Positions 46,340 to 55,312 of a DNA stretch of 64,000 nt are shown in pieces. Made by a program: the position numbers and the translations under genes. Origin of the DNA: Pelodera strongyloides (Eukaryota > Nematoda > Chromadorea > Rhabditida > Rhabditidae); contig JAANDG010000650.1 in NCBI GenBank assembly GCA_036852015.1, positions 1-64,000 of the forward strand, read 5' to 3'. Position 1 is the stretch's first letter. Each line of letters begins with the position of its first letter. The notes beneath the pieces were generated by a model. The model worked only from the letters and a program-made list of their open reading frames with translations, was not told where the DNA came from and did not search any database.

Positions 46340-48428
46340 TATTTCACAAAAACCTATCGAACAACTTGGCAGATATATAAAGCGAAACAACATAACGCTA
46401 TCTATTTGATAAAAGTTTAGTTAAAGGGAGACCATGCATATATAAACAGAGAGGAAAGAAAAATAGCGACGACACACTTAAAGCGGCGGAGTCTTTTATA
46501 CTGTTTTGCATCCTTGTTTTGTCTGATCAAAATGTGAATTTTGTTAAACGTACGGTACCGTAATATGCAATGCGTCACACTTTGGATAGAAATAGAAAAT
46601 TTCTGGAAATATTGTTTTATTTTACGATTGTAAATAGATATTAATAATAACTGTGAACTTAGACTGATTCGAATTTCGAATTTCGTTCTATTTTCTTCAC
46701 ATTCACCCCGCTTATATGTGATTCTCCTTTAACTTGTGATGCTTTGTTGTGTCTGTCAACAGAAACAAATCCTTAATAACTGTACGGAAAAAACTGATTC
46801 AAATTCTGTGAAAATGAAACATCAGACAAAAACAAACAGGACAGCACGTCAACAGAATAGAAAACGTCCGACGATTTAATTCCGCATAAACGTCGAGAAC
46901 TGTGAATATCACCGAAAACGTGTATTATAACTTATTTTAGTCTTTAAGGTTGATAACTTTGTTGGATCGTGCCTTATTTTTAGGGGAGGTTCTTGTGGAA
47001 ATAGCACATGTCACTAACGATTTTTTTTTTGTGATGTTTAAAACGAATTAGCGGTCGGTCTCCAACAAAAAAAAAATACAGGAGTAAACAACCGTGCGTT
47101 GATTACAACTGTGAAAACCGTGCGTTTTTGGACTTTAATGGGATTTGCAAGTATCCCAAAAATTCGGTGTGATTCTGTCATACTACCGTATTTCTGCACG
47201 AAACCTGCATACATAATATGGAAAATTAAAAAAATATTCTCGTGTAGTTCCAAGATACAGTAAATTTTCAGTCTACTTGCAAACCCCATTATAGGGTTTG
47301 CAAGTATGCAAAAATTCCTTGCAGGTATGTACACGAGGTACCGTACTTTGGAACTAAGAATGAATATATAACATGAGAAATTATAAAATCGTTCCAAGAC
47401 TCATTTTTCCAAGACCAATTTTTCGGCATACTTGCAACCCCCATAACTTGCAAATTCAAAATATTTTGTGAACATTTCGTCATTTGGATGCAGCGAAGTC
47501 GGTTATTATTTGAAATTCATGTATGGCGATTTTTTCGAACACCGCATAACTAAAATATTCGAAAATTGCCGCAATATGTTTTTCCCTTACAAAATCGTCA
47601 AAAATGGTTGTTTGAAAACATTTTTTTACAAGATGCTCTTATTTGTTTGTGTTTTTATATTTTTTTTCGTTTATAACCGTTTTTAAACTATTTTTGGTAA
47701 AACAACCCTAAACCGGGTGGTATTTCGCTTTAAATCTTTTTGAGGAGTGGAGTTTTTCCGTTTTACACCGAAATCATATTTTTGCGCTCATTTCTATTCA
47801 CCAACAAAAAGTGACATCGTCAACGCACCCGAGAATTAAATGAGCCCGAAAAGGGTGAAGAATTCCACAAAATGTTTAATACAATGTCCAGTAGATCGGA
47901 AGAAACGATACATTCATGGCTATCAACCCAAGAAAGGAGTCTCTATGCGATATTGAATTGATCTTTTTAAATCAAACTACAACGAGAAGATCTGCGGGGA
48001 TAGGTTCTATATTGCGGTTTTCCAGTGTCTGTAGAAGGTCGACGTTCTTATATCCAACATTTGTGAAGATGTTTAGAGAAACTATGAACACAGCGCGACT
48101 CTTGCGGCACTCATAATATAATTGCCCTTGTGGTCAGGACCAGGACACGAACCGTTAGGGAATTCACAACGTTTTCGGAACTTTATATTTACTTATTTTA
48201 CCGCTTTTTATATTTGCCTACTTCTTTATATCCTGTAAAAAGTAAAAAACAAAATCCAAATCAGGCTTCAGTCCCTTTTTGACGATAAACATATGTGGCA
48301 GTATTGCGAGCGGTGATGAATAGCCGAACTACTGTGCTTCGTGGTTGCGTGTCCCTATTTTGTTGTTATCTCAAAACAAAAATTGTGTGCCATAATAGAA
48401 AAACCTTTATTAAATATTAACTGCCAAA
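46340..48428. other. Spacer between paralogues 2 and 3, with MITE end and degenerate inverted repeat
   Basis: The first 300 bp match the upstream region of paralogue 3 (CTTTTATACTGTTTTG, AATATGCAA, AAATTTCTGGAAA), so the promoter region was duplicated too. A degenerate inverted repeat runs about 47,140-47,470 (TTTGCAAGTATG units). At 47,711-47,732 the sequence GGGTGGTATTTCGCTTTAAA is an inverted copy of the MITE tip at 16,365. No gene seen. Confidence 0.5.
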
Positions 48429-49728
48429 CTAGTCTTTGTAATATCTGCAAACAAGTCCTTGAGCCTTCACCTTCTTTCCATTAGCGGGCTTGGCCATCCA
48501 TCTAAAAACATTACTTTTTGATTGGTTGATTATGAAAAAGTCTACAACAAATATTCATCTCATTTTGCTGCGCTGTCTTGACGCACTATTGATACATCGC
48601 TCACTTGTTGGAGTTGCACGAAATCTTCTTGTGAATGTGAGTCAGTCCAATTGCGAGCACCTGGAAGGAAAGGATAGTTTATATGAATACACATCAAAAC
48701 AATGAATGCCATTTTCTCAGTTAGAAAAAATATGTTTGTGCGGAATGGACACAAGCGCGGATAGATTACCTACATGGCACCAAGACCGTTCATTTTTTAA
48801 CAGACGGTACGTTTTCTTTCAGCATAAAGTGTAATCGAACCTGTCCCTTGTAGTTTTCCAGCTTGGCAGTGAATTTCCTGATGGGTTTGCAGTTCACAAC
48901 AGCAGCACAACGGCCTCCTTTCACAAAGCTGCAAACAGAATAGCTAGTATTGTTTACATATGAATAGGTGAAAACCATGCAAATCATACTTCGAGTAAAG
49001 AACTTATCAACTTAACTACACAAACCCCAGATCACCAAAAGAAACTCACTCGATATCGGGATGTCTGCATCCTTTTTTGTCTTTGCAGTTTCCTTTCAGA
49101 AGACTTTCGCGACAACGGCCTGCAATATGTTGTTATATGCATACTTTATCTCTTCGAACACCTTAAGAAGCTGTCATTACTCAATAAATACATTAACTTA
49201 CATAAATTATATGCTGCAACTAAGCGAAAGTAACTTCAAAAGTAACTTCAAAAGTTTCTTACACTTGTGTTCTTCAGAGCTAGAGCTGGAATCGGAATCC
49301 GAGGAGGAGTCGGAGTCAGAATCTGAACACGAAACAGTGTCGTTGAGATGATATGTAAATGTCTTTTGAAGTGTTCAATAAATGTTTTTGTTTGTGGACA
49401 CACTCGTTTCCTGAACTCACCGCTTGATGATTCCCAGCTGTGAGGGTAATAGAACGGATTCGAAATCTGAAATGATTCGCGTAAATAGTGACTAATAAGT
49501 TAAAGACCGAGAAAATGCTTGAGGCGTAAATTGAATTTATGAACAACTCACAGGACGGACTACGGGAGCCGGGATGTATCCAGTGTTGTAGCCTCCACCG
49601 TAGGAAGGAGCGCTGCCGTATCCATTGTTGTTGTATCCAGAATCTCTGGCGGGGGGTTGTGCTGCGGGAAGTCCATATCCAGCAAGGGCGACTCCAACAA
49701 GGCAAAGAGCAGCAATGGCGGAATACAT
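48429..49728 (-). CDS. Secreted Tyr/Gly-rich, acidic, cysteine-containing protein, paralogue 3
   Basis: Seven exons in frame: 49552-49728, 49421-49466, 49263-49322, 49050-49119, 48841-48928, 48605-48660, 48429-48501 (189 aa). Same order of regions as paralogue 2: signal peptide, Tyr/Gly-rich part, acidic Asp/Ser exon, basic Cys exons. Visible differences are few (I to A in the signal peptide, GSRC to GGRC, KYTA to KFTA, and a last residue D in place of NI). Its intron 3 is about 150 bp shorter than that of paralogue 2, whose extra stretch looks like an insertion at about 45,628-45,785. The acceptor GTTCAG abuts the ATG. The retroelement at 50,104 begins about 375 bp upstream of the ATG, so part of the ancestral upstream region is displaced. 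Confidence 0.85.
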
Positions 49729-50103
49729 CTGAACCATTTCACAGTTAGACAAAAGACCGGTCGAGAAACAATCCAGATCATATTCCAAAACAAAACAAAA
49801 ACTGGAGTTAAACATAAACAGAGTTGGGCACAAAAGAAAGGAAAGAAAGAACCCTTGGAATAATGCACTCAAAGAAGCACAGTCTTTTATACTGTTTTGA
49901 ATTCCTGTTTTGTCTGGCCAAAATGTGAATTAATAAACGTTTGGTTCCATAATATGCAACACATCACAATTTTAATAGAAATGATAAATTTCTGGAAAGG
50001 CTTCTTTTTTTTACTGTCAGATAAAGATGTTAAGAATGAATATTATTTTGGGACTGTTTAGATGTAGTTTGTTAGCCGTAAAAGGAAGGGATGCATACGT
50101 ACC

Positions 50104-50526
50104 CAATAGAAAAGAAAACATAATTATAAGTTATAATACAATGGATATAGAATAATAGGCAAAGTGAACGAAAAACGTTATAATTGAATAAGAGTAGATA
50201 GTAGGGTACCTCGTTTCGACCCCTTAGTCATAGACGAGGATTTATGCCACCGGGGTGGGGTCATCTTCAGTACGATGCCCCGGTGGAATATAATTTTAAA
50301 ATAAGTGGAAATATATTAAAATGTAAAAGAAAAAAGAAGAATGTGGTGTTGTAGTGTGTAACAGTGTGGATAATAGTATGTACTTTGTAGTGTGACTGAT
50401 GTGAGTCCTGTATAGGTTATAATGCTAAAGGCAAATTGAGTGACCCAATCCATTTGTGCAATATGTTAGGGTTTGAGTTATACTTATAGGAGATAATGGG
50501 ATAGCGAGTGATTGATTTATGTATGA
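50104..50526 (-). repeat. Downstream pseudo-LTR of the retroelement
   Basis: 423 bp, matched base for base with 54,890-55,312 at a constant offset of 4786. It contains the last 37 codons of the polyprotein, the 3' UTR, and the structured RNA at 50,209-50,286. Confidence 0.95.
50209..50286 (-). ncRNA. Predicted double-hairpin RNA containing a hammerhead-like core in permuted order (downstream repeat)
   Basis: On the minus strand: helix a CCACCGGGG (50,286-50,278) pairs with CCCCGGTGG (50,255-50,247). Helix c CCTCGT (50,239-50,234) pairs with ACGAGG (50,214-50,209). The loop of the first hairpin holds TCGTA, CTGAAGA and GACCCC (50,275-50,257); the loop of the second holds the C of GTC at 50,233, TATGA (50,232-50,228), GGGGTC (50,223-50,218) and GAA. 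GACCCC pairs with GGGGTC and TCGTA with TATGA. These are the hammerhead stems II and I, with helix c as stem III. One base (U) is extra after CTGAAGA. Activity is not shown. Confidence 0.45.
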
Positions 50527-53327
50527 AATTAATAATAATATTAAATGGGTATCCATTACTGAGAAGTTTATTAATGAATTCCTTAACTTTAAGCTTGAAC
50601 TGTGAAAGTTCAGATGTACATCTATGAATTCTGAGGACTTCTCCTAAAATACAATTCAGTTTGATAGTGGGACTAATGTGAGTGTCATAAATAGGAAACC
50701 GGTTAACCTCAAAAGAATAATCATCGGTTTTGTTATAAAGGGTTATGTTCCATCTGTCATTTGATCTTTTGAGGAACAGATCTAGAAACGGTGCTTCTTG
50801 ATCATTGGAATTTGCCTTTTCTAGGACAAGTGTATTTGGGTACATGTAGCTGAGAATATCTGGGATGTGGTTATCATTGAAGAAAATGACAATGTCATCC
50901 ATATATCTTTTAATGCACATTTGAAAGCCTAGATTTTGGTTAGTTGGGAGTTTGAGGTATTTGAATTCCATCATTGAAAGTGTCAAGTCAGCTAATAGAG
51001 GCGACGCGTTACCACCTTGTGGGACGCCTTTTGTTTGGTGAAACATCTTGTTTTGGAACAAAAGGTAGCTGTTATTTACAATATACTTAACCATATGTTT
51101 TATGTGGTCTTTGGTGAAACATTCTTTAGAATATGTGTCTGTATAGTAGCAAAGATTTAAAGGAGACATTTAGGAATTCCTTTCCCGAGTTGCTAAAGCA
51201 CAGCTCGATCAATTCAAATATATTATCTATCACACAATTGTGTGGCAGATTAGTGAATAGACTACTAAAGTCATAAACTGCAACTTTGTCAAATTTATTA
51301 ATATTTGGATTTTCGGAAATACTAAGTGAATTGTCAATAGAAAAGTAGCAAATTTTTTTATTATTCCAATTAGTAACAGCGTTGCAATAGTTTTTAAGAT
51401 GCTTCCTTAAATGTTTAAGAATTTTTTGTAGGACTACTGAAAGTGATTTTAGGGAACTGTTTTTGGCCGCTGTAATAAACCGCATTTTTATAGTTTCTTT
51501 ATGTAACTTTGGAATTGCGTATATATTAGGTAGTTTTCTATCATCACCTTCCAGTTGTATTCCAAATATGTTACAGAACTGTTCGTGTCTACCAATTACA
51601 CTTTCTTTGGATTCATCAACATAAGGTCTATAGGTGTCATTTCCCACGACCTGTCCATTTTGGGGATCGATTATGCCGAGTTCTTTATGAAGAAAGTGTG
51701 TATAGAGGAGAGGGCAAGAGAAACAGAAATTGGAAGACGCCTTGTCTACACATGTTATGATAAATTGGTTCCTAATGGTGGTGATATCTTTGATTAGTTG
51801 GGAGGAGTGGTTTTCGAGTGGAGAGTTATAATTTGTATTAAGAATTGCATTGTGAAGAACATTAAGGCTTGAACTTGGAAGGTTTATCTTGTGTTTGTTG
51901 AAAAAGTTAGTTAAGCTTTTTTGAAGGTCAACCTTCACGGAAAATAAATGCTTAGAAAATTCGTCTTTTGTAAAAGGTTCCCGGAATTTAGTACCTTTTG
52001 ACAGTAAACATGTAGTTTGAGGGAATTTAGATTCGAATATTCTGCAGTTGCCAGTTATAATATGGGTATCGTTATTGTACGAAATTTTTTCTTTGGGTTC
52101 ACAAAGGCTTAAATATTCAAAGCAAGCACATTTTTGGTCATATGGTTTACTGGAGGAGACAAGGGTTTTATAATTGAATAATTTAGGCCCTAAGGGTATA
52201 TTATATTTATATATGAAACGAATTGTCGGTAGTTTGTGGCTTGGGATGTTATTATTTTCGAAAATGGTTTTAAGACCGTTTTTGATAATAAACTGAAAAT
52301 TTGAAACATTATTGACATCAAGTAAAGGAATTCGTACAATTATATCTGGTTTAACGTGCTGTTTTTTAGTGTTATCAACAGATGTACAAATGCTTAGTTG
52401 ACCGCACAGTGCCTCGACGTTACGTTTATAAGACAAATTAACGTCACCAGTAAAGTAGTTTTTAACTAATTTTGTTTTAATTTTTTTGGACAAAGTGTAG
52501 TTAAGGGATGTTAGCTTTTGGTAAGGAATTTCTTGGTTTAATTCAGTAATAGGTAGGACTGGGGTATTACGTAAAGCCATTTTTCTTCTAGGTCCGCGAT
52601 TTTTAGATGGTCTTTTGATTTTAATAGCGAAATAAGGGAGGTTACGGTTACCTAGACCCGATTTGTTAGAATCAGTTGTCAGGCCATATCCTTTAATTTG
52701 GTCATTTAGACCGCAAGGGTAAGCAGTATTAAGAAGTTTTATCCAAAAAAGTTCCTTTTCTTTACGGATAGAATCAGTTGAGTTTTCCTGCAGATCGTCT
52801 AATATATGAATGGTAAAACATTTGTTTGCAGCACCTTTTTGGCATTCCGAAAAATGTCGGTAAAGAATGGTTTCTTGAGAATCTTTTTTAAAATGCCAAC
52901 GATGTTGACTGAAACGACATTTAAGAGATCTTTTAGTTTCACCAATATACTGAACTAGACATTTGTCACAAGTAATGCAGTACACAACACTCTTACTTTC
53001 ACAATCAGAAGATGAATTTGAATAGATATGACTGAAATATCTTGTTGAGCTACTACGTATTAGTTTTTCGAAAGAGATCAGTGGACAAATCTTACACCGT
53101 TTATTAGAACATGGATTTCCAATTTCTCGAGTACCTTCCAACGAAGTAATTTTAAGTTTAGGGCCTACTTTTGTTGACGTGAAATAGTTTTTATTATAGT
53201 ATTCTGTTGTTGTAGCAGGGCATAACAGTTCCTCCGTTCGGCCGCCCCGGGCCTTAGGAGTAAGGCAGTAGAACTGGCACTTCGGAACCTCTCGGAACCT
53301 AACATGGCGAGTTCGAACTAGAGAATT
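50417..53327 (-). CDS. Naiad-type polyprotein: N-terminal GIY-YIG endonuclease, CxC, reverse transcriptase (one frameshift, no in-frame start ATG)
   Basis: Two overlapping frames: 53327-51126 and 51169-50417. The first opens after a TAG at 53,330-53,328 and contains a basic start (RHVRFREVPKCQFYCLTP), then a Cys motif CSNKRCKICP and the GIY-YIG core (VVYCITCDKC, YIGETKRSLKCRFSQHRW, RHFSEC), and KELFWIKLLNT..GLN carrying the expected catalytic Glu. The CxC motif is KCACF. RT fingers and motif A follow (YAIPKLHK, YDFSSLFTNLP). The second frame has motif B (QTKGVPQGG) and the YMDD active site at about 50,905-50,894. The first ATG in frame comes only after the endonuclease, so initiation is unclear. 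The RT needs a +1 shift in the 44-nt overlap. The frames are otherwise open for about 970 codons, so the damage, if it is damage, is recent. Confidence 0.9.
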
Positions 53328-54084
53328 CTAACCACGTTGGTACGAGGGTTCTCCGTGGACGACCCCGGCCAGCCAGTCCATATTTACTACCATGAACAAG
53401 CCAGGGATCCATACAGAGGAATGAAGAGATACTATATGAATAGGGTATTACTGTAGCGGAAATTATGTGAGGTTATATAAATCTCACCCTCATAGTACCG
53501 GATGAAACCATAGCGAAGATATATGAATAAAAAGAGTATAGTGTAATGGTTTCTTGCAAGCGGAGCTAATCCGACATGAATAAAAGAGAAAGGAAATATC
53601 CCGTGGGATAACGATAGGGCAAGTGATAATTTTTGATTAGAAGTTATGAAGATAGGTGAAAATGTATTGTGAAGGCAAAAGAACAGGTAATTAAATATTA
53701 TGTAGGTAAGGGGAATGTTGATATTGAAGGGGTTTGATTGTAAGCAGTGTGGTGGGAATAATGAAAAGAGAAATATAGCGGTGATGGCCCAAATAACTTA
53801 TTGTAAACATTGCAAGAGGTCGGTAACTCTTCGGAAGGAGGAAAAATGAGAATAGTGTAAGATTAGCGTACTAAATGTAAAATTGTTATAGGAGAAACAA
53901 AGAACGTGTCGAAAAGGAAAATATATAATAGATTATGGTAATACTTAATATAAGCGTAAAGTAAATAGAATAAAAATACTGATACTGGATGTAACTGAGA
54001 AAATAATAAATAAAATATGTATAATATAATATAAACTTATGTTATCCCAACTAGGGATAAAGCGTCCCCAGACGGGGAAACAAG

Positions 54085-54722
54085 TGTGTCACAAGGACAA
54101 AACCTTACCCCGAAGGGTAAAGCAGGGTGTCACTAAGGACAAAACCTTACCCCGAAGGGTAAAGCAGGGTGTCACTAAGGACAAAACCTTACCCCGAAGG
54201 GTAAAGCAGGGTGCCACTAAGGACAAAACCTTACCCCGAAGGGTAAAGCAGGGTGTCACAAGGACAAAACCTTACCCCGAAGGGTAAAGCAGGGTGTCAC
54301 TAAGGACAAACCCTTACCCCGAAGGGTAAAGCAGGGTGCCACTAAGGACAAAACCTTACCCCGAAGGGTAAAGCAGGGTGCCACTAAGGACAAAACCTTA
54401 CCCCGAAGGGTAAAGCAGGGTGCCACTAAGGACAAAACCTTACCCCGAAGGGTAAAGCAGGGTGCCACTAAGGACAAAACCTTACCCCGAAGGGTAAAGC
54501 AGGGTGCCACTAAGGACAAAACCTTACCCCGAAGGGCAAAGCAGGGTGCCACTAAGGACAAAACCTTACCCCGAAGGGTAAAGCAGGGTGCCACTAAGGA
54601 CAAAACCTTACCCCGAAGGGTAAAGCAGGGTGCCACTAAGGACAAAACCTTACCCCGAAGGGTAAAGCAGGGTGCCACTAAGGACAAAACCTTACCTCGA
54701 AGGGTAAAGCAGGGTGCCCCTA
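54085..54722 (-). repeat. 42-bp tandem array of cUUCGg hairpins in the retroelement leader
   Basis: About 15 units of 42 bp (one is 41 bp), nearly identical. On the element strand each unit contains CTTTACCC-TTCG-GGGTAAGG, an 8-bp stem capped by a UUCG tetraloop closed by C-G, the exceptionally stable type. The period is a multiple of three, so frames stay open on both strands across the array; these are not genes. Confidence 0.93.
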
Positions 54723-54889
54723 AGGACAACGCCTCCTCACTAAGGAGAAAGCAAAGCAAAAGAAAGATGGTAACGTAAGAAAAGCTGATACAAGGAAAAG
54801 GAAGTAAAATCGCGAAATAGTATTATATGAATCCTTAATATGTGTGCGGGGAACTTAATCCTCCAGCGTTACATACTGGGATCCTTACG

Positions 54890-55312
54890 CAATAGAAAAG
54901 AAAACATAATTATAAGTTATAATACAATGGATATAGAATAATAGGCAAAGTGAACGAAAAACGTTATAATTGAATAAGAGTAGATAGTAGGGTACCTCGT
55001 TTCGACCCCTTAGTCATAGACGAGGATTTATGCCACCGGGGTGGGGTCATCTTCAGTACGATGCCCCGGTGGAATATAATTTTAAAATAAGTGGAAATAT
55101 ATTAAAATGTAAAAGAAAAAAGAAGAATGTGGTGTTGTAGTGTGTAACAGTGTGGATAATAGTATGTACTTTGTAGTGTGACTGATGTGAGTCCTGTATA
55201 GGTTATAATGCTAAAGGCAAATTGAGTGACCCAATCCATTTGTGCAATATGTTAGGGTTTGAGTTATACTTATAGGAGATAATGGGATAGCGAGTGATTG
55301 ATTTATGTATGA
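54890..55312 (-). repeat. Upstream pseudo-LTR of the retroelement (5'-truncated tandem copy)
   Basis: Direct copy of 50,104-50,526; it starts within the codons for the polyprotein C-terminus, as expected for a truncated leading copy. The tandem junction to the full copy is at 54,890/54,889. Confidence 0.95.
54995..55072 (-). ncRNA. Predicted double-hairpin RNA with hammerhead-like core (upstream repeat)
   Basis: Same structure as at 50,209-50,286, offset by 4786, with no base differences seen. Its place in the upstream repeat puts it near where a 5' transcript end would be processed. Confidence 0.45.

Larger units (their letters stand above)
50104..55312 (-). mobile_element. Penelope-like retroelement of the permuted (Naiad-type) clade, complete with pseudo-LTRs
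   Basis: Element sense is the minus strand. In that direction it has a 423-bp repeat (55312-54890), a leader with a 42-bp tandem array, the coding region (53327-50417), and the second 423-bp repeat (50526-50104), which overlaps the last 37 codons and covers the 3' UTR. The overlap of the repeat with the coding end means the upstream copy is a 5'-truncated tandem partner, the normal pseudo-LTR arrangement of Penelope-like elements. The encoded domain order (GIY-YIG endonuclease first, CxC motif, then RT) is that of the Naiad clade, not canonical Penelope. The two repeats appear identical by eye, so the insertion is young. No target duplication is evident. It lies upstream of secreted paralogue 3. 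Confidence 0.92.

Noticed and set aside
46124..46420. Plus-strand frames opposite the secreted paralogues (also 49,539-49,863)
   Set aside because: Antisense shadows of the Tyr/Gly-rich exon 1.
50417..51169. Separate small RT gene
   Set aside because: It lacks fingers and motif A, which are in the overlapping upstream frame; it is the second half of the same polyprotein.
54256..54759. 167-codon minus-strand frame with 14-residue repeats (and a plus-strand counterpart)
   Set aside because: It is an effect of the 42-bp tandem array whose period is divisible by three; no start context, no domain, and it is open on both strands.
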